Source: CAVSMC01 sp963798655 (GTDB lineage Bacteria; Pseudomonadota; Gammaproteobacteria; Burkholderiales; Casimicrobiaceae). Taken from it: a DNA stretch of 64,000 nt. The position numbers and the translations under genes are program-made. Positions 1 through 8,540 of the stretch are shown one piece after another; the first letter of the stretch is position 1; the number at the start of each line of letters is the position of its first letter. The stretch is from the NCBI GenBank assembly GCA_963798655.1, contig CAWCUH010000005.1, forward strand, positions 1 through 64,000, written 5' to 3'. Under the pieces are notes generated by a model. The model was not told the origin of the DNA. It worked only from the letters and a program-made list of their open reading frames with translations, and did not search any database.

Positions 1-2
1 AC

Positions 3-314
3 GCGTCGCCGCCGGTGCTCGCGTGGCAGGTGCTGCGGTTCTGGGCATACGCGCGCGTCGTGTCGTGGCAGCGCGAGCAGGCCGATGCGCTGCTGCGCGC
101 TTATCATGGCCGCCTTGCACGGCAAGGCGTCACTGCCACGTGCCACGTGCGCCTCGACGATCCGGCGAAGGCGATTCCCCGGCTCGCCGCCGAGATTGGC
201 GCCGAGTGCGTCGTCTTCCCGACGCCGCCGGCCACCGACCTCGCGCCGTTCGGCTACTGGTGGAACCTTCACCGGCTGATACGGCAGAGCGGAATACCGG
301 TCGTGCTCGGCTAA
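3..314 (+). CDS. C-terminal part of a universal-stress-like protein (5' end outside the window)
   Basis: The frame is open from base 3, so the 5' end lies left of the window; the GTG at 15 is probably internal. About 100 residues are visible. The segment around AECVVFPTPP and the closing IPVVLG look like buried strands of a Rossmann-like alpha/beta domain such as UspA. The nucleotide-binding glycine loop of ATP-binding Usp proteins is not visible, so the family call is tentative. A cation/proton antiporter follows 73 bases later on the same strand, which fits a small stress or ion-homeostasis unit. No function is shown directly. Confidence 0.45.
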   Translation, partial: ASPPVLAWQVLRFWAYARVVSWQREQADALLRAYHGRLARQGVTATCHVRLDDPAKAIPRLAAEIGAECVVFPTPPATDLAPFGYWWNLHRLIRQSGIPVVLG

Positions 315-387
315 ACTGCCACGACCTTCCGGCGCGCAAGGCGGTTCCGCGAGCGCCGCGAGGCTCGCGTCGGGTAACATCGTATCC

Positions 388-1653
388 GTGACGCTCTCCG
401 CCACGGCGGCGCTGCTCGTGAGCCTCGCCGCGATCTTCAGCTACCTCAATCATCGCTTCGTGCGCCTGCCAAGCACGATCGGCCTGATGCTGATCGCGCT
501 CGCGATGTCGGTGGCGATGCTCGCGCTCGGCAAGGCCGGCATTCACTTCGACACCGTCGCAAAACAGGCGCTTGCGTCGGTCGACTTCGACCAGACGCTG
601 ATGACCGGCATGCTGAGCTTCCTGCTGTTCGCAGGTGCGCTGCACATCGACATCACCGCGCTCGCCGAGCAGAGGCTGCAGGTGGCGTTCCTCGCGGTCG
701 CTGCCGTCGTGCTGTCGACGGTGCTTGTCGGCGCCGGAACGTATTACGTGCTCGGCGCCATCGGTCATTCGATCCCGTTCGTCTGGTGCCTCGCGTTCGG
801 CGCGCTGATTTCGCCGACCGACCCGATCGCCGTGCTCGCGATCATCCGCTCGGTCGGCGCCCCGAAGGCGCTCGAGATGAAGATCGCTGGCGAGTCGTTG
901 TTCAACGACGGCGTCGGCGTCGTCGTCTACGTGCAGGTCGTCGCCATCGCGCTTGGCGAGCAGACGTTTCACCTCGCCGATGTCGCGGCGTTCTTCGCGC
1001 GCGAAGCGCTCGGCGGCGCCGCCTTCGGACTCGCGATCGGCTATGTCGCGTTCCGGATGCTGCGCTCGGTCGACAACTATGACGTCGAGGTGCTGCTCAC
1101 CGTCGCGCTCGTGATGGGCGGCTACGCGGCGGCGACGGCGCTAGGCCTGTCGGGGCCGATCGCCATCGTCGTCGCCGGGCTGCTGATCGGCAACCACGGC
1201 CGGCGCATGGCGATGTCGGCGCGAACCCGTGAGCGCGTCGACACCTTCTGGGAGCTGGTCGACTCGATGCTCAATGCGTTGCTGTTCGTGCTGCTGGGCC
1301 TCGAGATGCTCGTGTTGCCGATCGACGGTTCCCACATGGTCCCGGCGCTGCTCGCGATCCCGATCGTGCTTGCCGCGCGGTTTGTTTCGGTCGCGCTGCC
1401 CACCTGGCTGCCGATGCTGCATCGATGGTTCGATCGGCGCGTGGTGAAGGTGCTGACCTGGGGCGGCTTGCGCGGCGGCATCTCGGTCGCGCTCGCGCTG
1501 TCGTTGCCGGACACGCCGTACCGGCAGCGGCTGATCGCGATGACCTACGCCTGCGTGCTGTTCTCGATCGTCGTGCAGGGGCTCACCGTGGGACGGCTGA
1601 TCCGCGCGTCGGGGCTTTCCGGGGCAGGCACGGACGCGGGGAAGAGCCGCTGA
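388..1653 (+). CDS. Na+/H+ antiporter, CPA1 (NhaP-like) family
   Basis: This 421-residue inner-membrane protein should exchange Na+ or K+ for protons. It is hydrophobic throughout, with about 12 predicted membrane segments. Typical CPA1 motifs are present: SPTDPIAVLAI near residue 145, GESLFNDGVGVVVY near 170 (the acidic ion-binding helix), and WGGLRGGISVALALSLP near 355. Length is normal for bacterial NhaP without a long cytosolic tail. The start is the GTG at 388; no better ATG precedes the first membrane helix. Ion specificity cannot be read from the sequence. Confidence 0.9.
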   Translation: MTLSATAALLVSLAAIFSYLNHRFVRLPSTIGLMLIALAMSVAMLALGKAGIHFDTVAKQALASVDFDQTLMTGMLSFLLFAGALHIDITALAEQRLQVAFLAVAAVVLSTVLVGAGTYYVLGAIGHSIPFVWCLAFGALISPTDPIAVLAIIRSVGAPKALEMKIAGESLFNDGVGVVVYVQVVAIALGEQTFHLADVAAFFAREALGGAAFGLAIGYVAFRMLRSVDNYDVEVLLTVALVMGGYAAATALGLSGPIAIVVAGLLIGNHGRRMAMSARTRERVDTFWELVDSMLNALLFVLLGLEMLVLPIDGSHMVPALLAIPIVLAARFVSVALPTWLPMLHRWFDRRVVKVLTWGGLRGGISVALALSLPDTPYRQRLIAMTYACVLFSIVVQGLTVGRLIRASGLSGAGTDAGKSR

Positions 1654-1838
1654 GTCGAGCTCGCGTCGCCGCGGGTTTGCGCCCGCGCAGACGCTGCGGC
1701 GGCAAGGAGGACTTCCACGTCACCGGCATCCCGATGTCGCTCGGCGTCGCCCCCGGCATTCCGCCGCAATCCCTGGCGCGATGTTCCGCCGATCAACGGC
1801 TTACCCCCGTAGCCCCGCGACCGCGACGATGACGGCGG

Positions 1839-2099
1839 TCAGTAGCGGCGGCGCTGCGGTGTCGTCGCCGGCCCGCGCGTCTCGATGTGCCGGAACGTGA
1901 TGCGGCCCTTGCTCAGGTCGTACGGCGAGATCTCGAGCGAGACCTTGTCACCGGCGATGATGCGGATATGGTGCTTGCGCATCTTGCCGGCGCTGTACGC
2001 GACGAGAGCGTGCCCGTTGTCGAGCGTGACGCGGTAGCGTGCGTCGGGAAGCACTTCCGCGACGACGCCGTTCATTTCGAGTACTTCTTCCTTCGCCAT
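1839..2099 (-). CDS. infA: Translation initiation factor IF-1 (extended form)
   Basis: IF-1 binds the 30S A site during initiation. The protein starts MAKEEVLEMNG and carries the S1/OB-fold signature of IF-1 (MRKHHIRIIAGDKV, SPYDLSKGRITFRH). I chose the ATG at 2099; the four upstream codons are not conserved in the family. At 86 residues it is longer than the usual 72 because of a basic C-terminal tail ending in QRRRY, as in the second infA copies of several betaproteobacteria. It lies downstream of the csp gene on the same strand, beyond a terminator-like hairpin, so partial read-through from the cold-shock promoter is possible. Confidence 0.95.
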   Translation of the reverse strand: MAKEEVLEMNGVVAEVLPDARYRVTLDNGHALVAYSAGKMRKHHIRIIAGDKVSLEISPYDLSKGRITFRHIETRGPATTPQRRRY

Positions 2100-2120
2100 C
2101 GGGTGCCTCAACGAAAATGG

Positions 2121-2147
2121 AAAGAAAAAGCCCGGCAGATGCCGGGC
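2121..2147 (-). terminator. Rho-independent terminator after the cold-shock gene
   Basis: On the minus strand a perfect 8-bp stem (GCCCGGCA / TGCCGGGC, 2-base loop, 2130-2147) is followed directly by TTTTT and more T residues. It sits 50 bases after the csp stop codon and before infA, so it would end the short csp transcript while allowing some read-through. Confidence 0.85.
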
Positions 2148-2196
2148 CTTGTTCGCAGGACCTGGGGCATGCCGTGAACGACATGCCCCCTGCGCC

Positions 2197-2403
2197 TCAC
2201 TCGGCCGAGCGGATGTTCGACGCTTGCTGGCCCTTCGGGCCGGTCGTCACGTCGAACGTGACACGCTGGCCTTCCTTCAGCGACTTGAAGCCCTGCTCCT
2301 GGATCGCGGAAAAATGGGCAAAGAGATCCTTGCCGCCGTCTTCCGGCGTGATGAAGCCGAAGCCCTTCGAGTCGTTGAACCACTTCACGGTGCCTGTTGC
2401 CAT
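2197..2403 (-). CDS. Cold-shock protein, CspA family
   Basis: This 68-residue single-stranded nucleic-acid-binding protein acts as an RNA chaperone. It is one OB-fold domain with RNP1 (KGFGFI) and RNP2 (DLFAHF), starts MATGTVKWFN and ends SNIRSAE, the normal length and layout of the CspA family. The frame stays open upstream, but the ATG at 2403 is the conserved family start and gaatttcaagac-type leader sequence precedes it. The leader is long, with a strong hairpin and a good sigma70 promoter (separate entries), as in cold-induced csp mRNAs. infA follows on the same strand. Confidence 0.96.
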   Translation of the reverse strand: MATGTVKWFNDSKGFGFITPEDGGKDLFAHFSAIQEQGFKSLKEGQRVTFDVTTGPKGQQASNIRSAE

Positions 2404-2482
2404 GTCTTGAAATTCCCTAAGAGAACGATAGAAAGGGGCGGTGCCCCTCGGTTGGGCGAAGATCAAGACGACGGGATTAAGA

Positions 2483-2511
2483 CGAAGCGCCGCAATGAAC
2501 GCGGCGCTTCG
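2483..2511 (-). promoter_or_regulatory. Stable hairpin in the csp mRNA leader
   Basis: A perfect 11-bp inverted repeat (CGAAGCGCCGC / GCGGCGCTTCG) with a 7-base loop lies between the predicted csp promoter and the start codon. There is no T-run, so it is not a standard terminator. In csp leaders such structures are known to affect mRNA stability and translation with temperature; that role here is inferred. Confidence 0.55.
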
Positions 2512-2543
2512 GACCAAGCACTCACTTGAAGATCGCGCCCGAC

Positions 2544-2572
2544 ATTATGAGGCAAAACGCTTGCAATAGCAA
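2544..2572 (-). promoter_or_regulatory. Predicted sigma70 promoter of the csp gene
   Basis: Read on the minus strand, TTGCTA (2567-2572) and CATAAT (2544-2549) are separated by 17 bases, close to the sigma70 consensus and unusual in this GC-rich DNA. Transcription would begin near 2537, giving a leader of about 130 bases before the csp ATG. Confidence 0.6.
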
Positions 2573-2608
2573 ACGTTTATGCCGGGCGCGGCGGCCCGGG
2601 CGTGTCGC

Positions 2609-2917
2609 CTATGGCTTCGGCTTCGGCTTGCGGCCGGCGGCGAGCGGCGGCACGTAGCCGGACACGCGGCACTGCCAGGCGTCGAGCCGCTTGCCGTTCT
2701 CGAAGCGTGTCAGGTTGCAGGTGATGACGGCGCCGGTCGCCGCGAGACCGGCAAGGCCGTTACGCACTGTCGCGAGCGGCACTCCGGTCTCCTTCGCGAT
2801 CTCGATGTCGAGCCGCTGACCGTATTTCTTCAAGCATTCCAGGATTTCGACCAATTGCTCGCTCCTCGAGAAACGTTGACGTGGCAGTGGCGCGAGCGGC
2901 GCCGCAGCGGCTCGCAT
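2609..2917 (-). CDS. Small putative winged-helix DNA-binding protein
   Basis: The protein has about 102 residues from the ATG at 2917. Residues from FSRSEQLVEIL onward suggest three helices (EIAKETGVPLATVRNGLAGL looks like a helix-turn-helix) followed by a strand pair (GAVITCNLTRF), the layout of a winged helix. The tail is basic and ends KPKPKP. I could not tie it to a named regulator. It starts 2 bases after the TAG of the neighbouring hypothetical gene, which suggests translational coupling. A longer upstream extension of the frame lacks domain character. Confidence 0.5.
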   Translation of the reverse strand: MRAAAAPLAPLPRQRFSRSEQLVEILECLKKYGQRLDIEIAKETGVPLATVRNGLAGLAATGAVITCNLTRFENGKRLDAWQCRVSGYVPPLAAGRKPKPKP

Positions 2918-2919
2918 CG

Positions 2920-3288
2920 CTATTGCTTCGCCGAATACAGCGACAAGACGTGCTGCGCCGCAGACCCGTAGGTGCTTCCAAACGGCAGCCCGAGCTGGCT
3001 GCAGGTCATGCCGGGCAGCGGATTCGAGCAGCCCGTCAGGTTCGTCGCGAGTTCGCTGCACAGCGCCCGGTCGTCGGCATCGAGCGCACTCAGGAACCGA
3101 TCGCGGATCGTCGCCGATGCGTAGAGCGCCGTCACGGCGCGAGCACCGGCTGCCGATCGAACGGAGCCGGCCGGTGCCGGACGAAAAGCTCGCAGTTTGG
3201 CTGCATTCGAATCCTTGGCCGTCGGACCGCGGCGATTCGCGGACCGGCCGGGGGCGCGAGCCTCCGGTCGGGACACAGTATCCGCCAA
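2920..3288 (-). CDS. Hypothetical protein
   Basis: I do not recognise this protein. The C-terminal half (residues 52-122) looks like a real domain, with a helical segment (TIRDRFLSALDADDRALCSEL) and three cysteines, while the N-terminal half is Arg/Ala/Pro-rich and may be non-coding. A GTG at 3135 would give a 71-residue product and is a plausible true start. It is followed after 2 bases by the small winged-helix-like gene, so the two may form a two-gene unit. Confidence 0.4.
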   Translation of the reverse strand: MADTVSRPEARAPGRSANRRGPTAKDSNAAKLRAFRPAPAGSVRSAAGARAVTALYASATIRDRFLSALDADDRALCSELATNLTGCSNPLPGMTCSQLGLPFGSTYGSAAQHVLSLYSAKQ

Positions 3289-3543
3289 ATCCCGGAGGTC
3301 GCGCGCCGGCCGCTTAAATTAAAAACGCGGCGTCGCGCAATGGCGGCGAGAATAGCGAGCGGCATGACGTCCGGCCGCAACGGGCGGACCGGGAACCGGG
3401 TCCGGTCGGACCGGGTCGATCCAGGGCCGATTTGTGGATGCCAGAAGCAGGATTTTCAATGCGCGGGCGACTCGCAATCCGCTTCAAGGCGCCGCATCCG
3501 CTGCCCGCGCGTTTTTGTGACGCCACGCCGAAAGGGAACGCTC

Positions 3544-4419
3544 ATGCGAAAGCTCTTCGTCATCCTTGCGATTGCCGCCGCATCGATCTCCGCGGCCGAC
3601 GCACAGGTCAGCATCGGCGCGAGCGTGCCCGGTTTGAGCATCGGCATCAATCTGCCGGGATATCCGCAGCTCGTGCCGGTGCCCGGCTATCCGGTGTATT
3701 ACGCGCCGCAGCTCGATGCGAACTACTTCTTCTACGACGGCATGTATTGGCTGTACGACGGCGTCAACTGGTACGCAAGCACCTGGTACAACGGCCCGTG
3801 GCAGGTCGTATCGCCCAACTCGGTGCCCTTGTACGTGCTGCGCGTGCCGATCCGCTACTACCGGCGGCCGCCGATCTATTTCCGCGGCTGGCACGCCGAT
3901 GCGCCGCCGCACTGGGGCGAGCATTGGGGCCGCGTATGGGAAGACCGTCATCGCGGATGGGACCGCTGGGATCGCCGCAGCGTCCCCGCGCGTGCGCCGC
4001 TTCCGGTCTATCAGCGCCAGTATTCGGGCGATCGCTATCCACGCGCCGACCAGCAACGCGATTTTCATTCACGCAGCTATCAGTACCAGCCGCACGACCC
4101 GGTCGTGCGCGAGCACTATCAGGCGCAGCGCATCCGTGGCGATCTCAACCGCTCGCCGGGTGCGCGAAGCCAGGGTCGGGGCGACCGTAGCAGCCCCCAA
4201 CGCGACGGCGCCGAAGCGCCGCGCAATCAAACCGCGCCGCACGCCGTGCCGAACCGCGCGCCGCAGCAACAGACGCCCCAGGCGCATCAGGCGATGCCGA
4301 ACCGTGCGCCGCAGCCACCGGCGGCTCATGCGAACGGGCGCGGCGAAGGGCGCGGCCACGATCAAGGCGCGGGAGGCGAAGGACCGCGGCGCGACGTTCC
4401 GCGCAACGAAGGTCGCTGA
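3544..4419 (+). CDS. Secreted Tyr/Trp-rich protein with Pro/Gln/Arg-rich tail
   Basis: This 291-residue protein is probably exported. It begins MRKLFVILAIAAAS and has a likely signal peptidase site after AADAQ near residue 20. The mature N-terminal half is rich in Tyr, Trp and Pro, with repeated aromatic units such as YDGMYWLYDGVNWY and STWYNGPWQVV. The C-terminal half is hydrophilic and low in complexity, with PNRAPQ occurring twice and a basic Gly/Arg-rich end. Related periplasmic or surface proteins are common in beta- and gammaproteobacteria but have no agreed function. The start is supported by a purine-rich stretch (gaaaggga) upstream. Confidence 0.7.
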   Translation: MRKLFVILAIAAASISAADAQVSIGASVPGLSIGINLPGYPQLVPVPGYPVYYAPQLDANYFFYDGMYWLYDGVNWYASTWYNGPWQVVSPNSVPLYVLRVPIRYYRRPPIYFRGWHADAPPHWGEHWGRVWEDRHRGWDRWDRRSVPARAPLPVYQRQYSGDRYPRADQQRDFHSRSYQYQPHDPVVREHYQAQRIRGDLNRSPGARSQGRGDRSSPQRDGAEAPRNQTAPHAVPNRAPQQQTPQAHQAMPNRAPQPPAAHANGRGEGRGHDQGAGGEGPRRDVPRNEGR

Positions 4420-4539
4420 CGCGCACGCGTCATCGGCGGCCGATGGCGCAACTGGCGGTGCACGCGCATTGGCGCTACGCTGCCGCGCGCACGCGCGTGA
4501 CGCGCTGACTCGCGAGCGCACTCGCTCGCCACGACGTCG

Positions 4540-6444
4540 ATGCCGAAGCACTACACGATGGGCGGCCGCGCGAGCGGACCTGCGCCGGCCGACACGCGCA
4601 CCGCTCCGATGCCGCAGTCGATGCGCGAGCGGTTCGGCGCGCTGCGCAACCTGCCCCCGTTCGTGCGGCTCGTATGGCAGACGAATCCGCGGCTGACGCT
4701 CGCCGAGGCGCTGCTGCGGGTCGTGCGCGCGTTGCTGCCGATCGCAACGCTCTACGTCGGCAAGCTGATCATCGACGAAGTCGTCGAGCTCGTGCGCACC
4801 GTCGCGCCGGCCGGCGATGTGGGCGACTGGATCGCGCGCGGACTGCTGAATCGCATCGGCGCGCTGCTTGCGCTCGAGTTCGTCCTCGCCGTCGCCTCCG
4901 ACGTGCTCGGCCGCGCCGTTTCGCTCGTCGATTCGCTGCTCTCGGAGCAGTTCAGCAACGCGACGAGCCTGCGGCTGATGGCGCACGCAGCGACGCTCGA
5001 CCTGGAGGACTTCGAGGACAGCGAGCTGCAGGACAGCCTCGATCGCGCGCGCCGGCAGGCCGCCGGACGCATCGGGCTCATCGGCCAGCTGCTGAGCCAG
5101 GCGCAGGACATCGTGACGATCGCGAGCTTCGCCGCCGGGTTGCTGCTGTACGCGCCGTGGTTGATTGCACTGCTCGCCGTCGCGCTCGTGCCGGCGTTCG
5201 TAGGCGAAGCGCACTTCAATGCGCAGAGCTACGCGCTCAACTTCGCTCGCACGCCCGAGCGGCGCGAGCTCGACTACGTGCGCCAGACCGGCGCGAGCGT
5301 CGAAACGGCGAAGGAAGTGAAGATCTTCGGGCTGAACGCGTTCCTGATCGATCGCTATCGCGCGCTGTCGTCGGCGTTCTACGCGGCGAACCGCGCGATC
5401 GCCCGGCGGCGCGCCGGCTGGGGCAGCGCGCTGACCGCGATCGGCACGCTCGCCTACTACGTCGCGTACGCGTACATCGTATGGCGGACGCTCGAGCGCG
5501 ACTTCACCATCGGCGATCTCACGTTCCTCGCGGGATCGTTCCGCCGGCTGCGCACGCTGCTCGAGAACCTGCTGATGGGCTTTTCGCAGATCGCCGGGCA
5601 GGCGCTCTATCTCGATGACCTTTTTTCGTTCTTCGACATCCGGCCGGAGATCGTATCGCCGCCGAATCCGCGAGCGATGCCGGTGCCCATCGTCGAGGGC
5701 TTCGTGTTCGACGACGTCGGCTTTCGCTATCCCGGCGCCGAGCGCTGGGCAGTGCGCCATCTGACGTTCACGCTGAAGGCGGGCGAAGTGCTCGCGCTCG
5801 TCGGCGAGAACGGGGCCGGCAAGACGACGCTGGTGAAGCTCCTCGCACGCCTGTACGACCCGGACGAAGGGCGCATCCTGCTCGACGGACACGACCTGCG
5901 CGAATACGACCTGTTCGCGCTGCGCTCGAACATCGGCGTCATCTTCCAGGACTTCGTCCGCTATCACCTCACTGCAGCCGACAACATCGCCATCGGACGG
6001 ATCGACGCGCGTGATGATCGTGCGCGCATCGAAGCGGCCGCTCGGCAGAGCATGGCCGACGAGGTGATCGCGCGGCTGCCGCGCGGCTACGACCAGATCG
6101 TCGGCAAGCGCTTTCGCACCGGCGTGGATCTCTCCGGCGGCGAATGGCAGAAGATCGCGATTGCGCGCGCCTACATGCGCGAGGCGCAGGTGCTGATCCT
6201 CGACGAGCCGACGGCGGCGCTCGACGCGCGCTCCGAGTTCGAGGTGTTCGAGCGTTTCGAGGCGCTGACGCGCGGCAAGACGGCGGTGCTGATCTCGCAC
6301 CGCTTCTCGAGTGTTCGGATGGCCGAGCGCATCGTCGTGCTCGCCGACGGCCACGCCGAGGCGGTCGGAACGCATGACGAGCTGCTGCGGCAAGGCGGGC
6401 GCTACGCGGAGCTGTTCGAGCTGCAGGCGGCCGGCTATCGCTAG
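4540..6444 (+). CDS. ABC transporter, fused permease and ATPase (exporter type)
   Basis: This 634-residue half-transporter should work as a homodimer in the inner membrane. Residues of about 50-350 form a six-helix type I exporter domain. The nucleotide-binding domain follows with Walker A GENGAGKT near 425, signature LSGGE near 530, Walker B LILDEP and a normal H-loop (LISHRFSS). The usual aromatic A-loop region (FVFDDVGFRYPG) is present. The coupling segment ETAKEVKIFGL is typical of lipid, peptide or drug exporters. Neighbours give no hint of the substrate. The ATG at 4540 is used; the MPQSMRERF methionines downstream are alternatives. Confidence 0.88.
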   Translation: MPKHYTMGGRASGPAPADTRTAPMPQSMRERFGALRNLPPFVRLVWQTNPRLTLAEALLRVVRALLPIATLYVGKLIIDEVVELVRTVAPAGDVGDWIARGLLNRIGALLALEFVLAVASDVLGRAVSLVDSLLSEQFSNATSLRLMAHAATLDLEDFEDSELQDSLDRARRQAAGRIGLIGQLLSQAQDIVTIASFAAGLLLYAPWLIALLAVALVPAFVGEAHFNAQSYALNFARTPERRELDYVRQTGASVETAKEVKIFGLNAFLIDRYRALSSAFYAANRAIARRRAGWGSALTAIGTLAYYVAYAYIVWRTLERDFTIGDLTFLAGSFRRLRTLLENLLMGFSQIAGQALYLDDLFSFFDIRPEIVSPPNPRAMPVPIVEGFVFDDVGFRYPGAERWAVRHLTFTLKAGEVLALVGENGAGKTTLVKLLARLYDPDEGRILLDGHDLREYDLFALRSNIGVIFQDFVRYHLTAADNIAIGRIDARDDRARIEAAARQSMADEVIARLPRGYDQIVGKRFRTGVDLSGGEWQKIAIARAYMREAQVLILDEPTAALDARSEFEVFERFEALTRGKTAVLISHRFSSVRMAERIVVLADGHAEAVGTHDELLRQGGRYAELFELQAAGYR

Positions 6445-6790
6445 CAGGCACGCAACGCACGAGCAAGCGTGCGGCCGCGCAGCGCTGCGCTCACACTGCG
6501 CAGCAACCGCCATCGACGAAGGGCGCTGCGTACTCGTCGGGCACCGCCGCTGCATCGGTCGCGCACGACGCGAGCCCAGCCGGTTTCATCTGCGCCAAGC
6601 GAAGAGCGGGCAATTCGACCGGTAATCGCGTCCATTTCGGCGAGCGCGCAGCAGCGCTTCGTCGGGAACGGCGCGCCGCGAGCGCGCTCCAATACCACGG
6701 CCGCCGCGGCACGCGGCGGCACCCGCGGCGGTGCGCCAGGGCGCTCGCGCGGGCGCGCGCGAACGATCGGCTTCCGGGCAAGGACAACCA
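6445..6790 (+). other. Intergenic stretch without recognised gene
   Basis: These 346 bases between the ABC exporter and the DUF1328 gene are GC-rich and contain runs of CG-rich triplets. Open frames on both strands have no recognisable domain or membrane character. I see no clear promoter, terminator or repeat. Confidence 0.5.
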
Positions 6791-6964
6791 ATGATCAAGT
6801 GGGCCATCATCTTCTTCATCGTTTCTCTCGTCGCCGGCTTTTTCGGTTTCACTGGCGTCGCGAGCGGCGCGCGTACGATTGCGAAGGTGCTCTTCTTCAT
6901 CGCTGTGATCATCTTCCTGATCGTGCTCGTGTTCGGCGTGATGCTCGGAAAGCTCGTGTTCTGA
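6791..6964 (+). CDS. Small membrane protein, DUF1328 family
   Basis: This 57-residue protein starts MIKWAIIFFIVSLVAG and has two predicted membrane helices joined by FTGVASGARTIAK. That is the full DUF1328 pattern (Trp near the start, FGF.G..SGA loop), and the length matches the family. The start is the ATG at 6791; an upstream in-frame ATG would add an Arg-rich extension not seen in the family. DUF1328 genes are often stress-induced, but their function is unknown. It stands alone, with the DUF421 gene convergent downstream. Confidence 0.85.
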   Translation: MIKWAIIFFIVSLVAGFFGFTGVASGARTIAKVLFFIAVIIFLIVLVFGVMLGKLVF

Positions 6965-7025
6965 CGGCAGGGCGCGGCGCGCCGGCTCCGAACCCGTTGT
7001 CTCGACGCGCTTCGCCGGGCCCGCG

Positions 7026-7553
7026 CTACCCCGCGGGCCGCTTGCGCGGAGCGTCGGCGTCGCCGGCGCTGGCCTTGATGACGCTCACCATACCGTCGGG
7101 CTCGATCCAGGCGGCACGAACGTCCGCGACGTTCTCACAGCCGTGGCCGTGGATCTCGGCCAGAAGCTCCTGCTCGGTAATTTTCTCGTGCGCGAGGTTG
7201 TTGCGCAGCACGTGGCCGTCGCGAACGAGCTGCACGCGCGGCGGCTGGATGATCTTGCGCCACATCGGATAGCGGTACGCGAGCACATTCAGCACGTAGC
7301 TCCAACCGACGATCGTCGCCACAAGCAGCAGGCCGTCGGGGACCGATCGGTAATCGTCGGCCATGCCGTTCTGCGCCGCGTCGGCGACGAGCACGATCAC
7401 CAGCAGGTCGGTGATGCCGAGGCTGCCGGTCTCGCGCCGGAGGACGAAGCGCAGCAGCGCGAACAGCGCGAGGTACATCAAGCTGCCGCGCGCGAAGATC
7501 TCGAGCACCGGCGTGTCCGGCATCAGCACGTGTGCCCAGTCGACGTCGTTCAT
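7026..7553 (-). CDS. DUF421 (YetF-like) membrane protein
   Basis: This 175-residue protein has three predicted N-terminal membrane helices (LEIFARGSLMYLALFALLRF onward) and a cytosolic domain with QPPRVQLVRDGHVLRNNL and EQELLAEIHGHG, the signature of DUF421/YetF proteins. The family has been linked to envelope stress and spore coat biology in Bacillus; no biochemical role is settled. It lies 16 bases downstream of the formate/nitrite-type channel gene and is probably co-transcribed with it. Confidence 0.85.
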   Translation of the reverse strand: MNDVDWAHVLMPDTPVLEIFARGSLMYLALFALLRFVLRRETGSLGITDLLVIVLVADAAQNGMADDYRSVPDGLLLVATIVGWSYVLNVLAYRYPMWRKIIQPPRVQLVRDGHVLRNNLAHEKITEQELLAEIHGHGCENVADVRAAWIEPDGMVSVIKASAGDADAPRKRPAG

Positions 7554-7569
7554 TGCGGTCGTCCGCCCT

Positions 7570-8385
7570 TCAGATTTCCTGCATCACCTGCGCGTAGGAG
7601 ATCAGCGCGAACAGCACCGTGCCGCCGACGATGTTGCCGAGCAGCACGGGCAGCGTGAAGTTGACGAGCATCGCGCCGATCCCGAGCTGGCCGTTCGCGA
7701 CCAGCATCAATGATTCGACGCTGCCCGCGACGATGTGCGCGAAACCGCCGGCGGCGATCAGCCACGTCATCAGCGCGACGACCCAGAACTGCGCGGCCTC
7801 GGCGCTCGGCATGAGCCACACCATCGCTGCGATCAGGAATCCCGCCGAGATCGCCTTGAAGAACATCTCGATCCAGCCGTTGCGCATCAGTTCGCCGCTC
7901 ACGTCGAGCATCGCCGTGCGAAGGCCCGGCTCGATGACCGGCGTGAACGTGCAGAACAGTGCCGCGAAGAGCGTTCCGATCGTGTTCGCGAGCCAGACGA
8001 TGCCCCACATCCGCAGCATGCGCGCGACGTTCGCGGCGCGGAATTCGGCCATCACCGGCAGCACCGCCGTGATCGTCGTCTCGGTGAACAGCTGCTGGCG
8101 GCCCAGCACGACCATCAGGAAGCCAACCGAATAGCCGAAACTGCTGAGGAGCCCGCGCCACGGCGCGTCCGGCAAGTGCAGCCGCAGCAGGCTTTGCGCG
8201 AGCAGCGAAAAACTGATCGAAAGCCCGGCCGCGACACCGGACCACCACAGCGACGTGTTGGGCCGCGCCATCTCCTCGTCGCCGCGCTTGCGCACGACCT
8301 CGTAGATGACGGGCGGACGGAGCTCCGACCGCTCCTCGACCTTCTTCGCGTCGCGCGCTTCGTCGCGCTTGTTCCGGGTTGGCAT
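7570..8385 (-). CDS. Formate/nitrite transporter (FNT) family protein
   Basis: This 271-residue protein starts MPTRNKRDEARDAKK with a charged cytosolic tail of about 50 residues, longer than in FocA. Six membrane helices follow, including the FNT segments GRQQLFTETTITAVLP and GGFAHIVAGSVE (the HIVAGS motif with the pore His). FNT channels carry formate, nitrite, hydrosulfide or similar small anions as pentamers in the inner membrane. The frame remains open far upstream, but no family homology extends beyond this ATG. It leads a two-gene unit with the DUF421 gene. Confidence 0.85.
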   Translation of the reverse strand: MPTRNKRDEARDAKKVEERSELRPPVIYEVVRKRGDEEMARPNTSLWWSGVAAGLSISFSLLAQSLLRLHLPDAPWRGLLSSFGYSVGFLMVVLGRQQLFTETTITAVLPVMAEFRAANVARMLRMWGIVWLANTIGTLFAALFCTFTPVIEPGLRTAMLDVSGELMRNGWIEMFFKAISAGFLIAAMVWLMPSAEAAQFWVVALMTWLIAAGGFAHIVAGSVESLMLVANGQLGIGAMLVNFTLPVLLGNIVGGTVLFALISYAQVMQEI

Positions 8386-8540
8386 GAGTGGTCGCGGGCG
8401 CGAGGCGTCCGCTCGCGCCCGCACGACGCAAGCGACAGGCGTGCCAGCATCGTCCCTGCTGGGCACGCGGCGGTCGGACGGAGCCGGCGCGCCGCGCTCA
8501 GCCGCCACCGGGCGCGGCCGACGCTGAGTCCGCGGATCGT

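Noticed and set aside
1670..1687. Hairpin after the antiporter gene as a terminator
   Set aside because: The 6-bp GC stem has no T-run on either strand, and such stems are frequent in this GC-rich DNA.
3386..3420. Clustered GGACCGGG-like repeats in the intergenic region before the secreted protein
   Set aside because: The units are short, irregular and fully GC, so chance is likely. No symmetric operator could be defined.
4069..6555. Very long open frame antisense to the ABC exporter gene
   Set aside because: It is Arg/Glu/His-rich without domains and mirrors the plus-strand codons of a well-conserved ABC transporter, a common effect of high GC.
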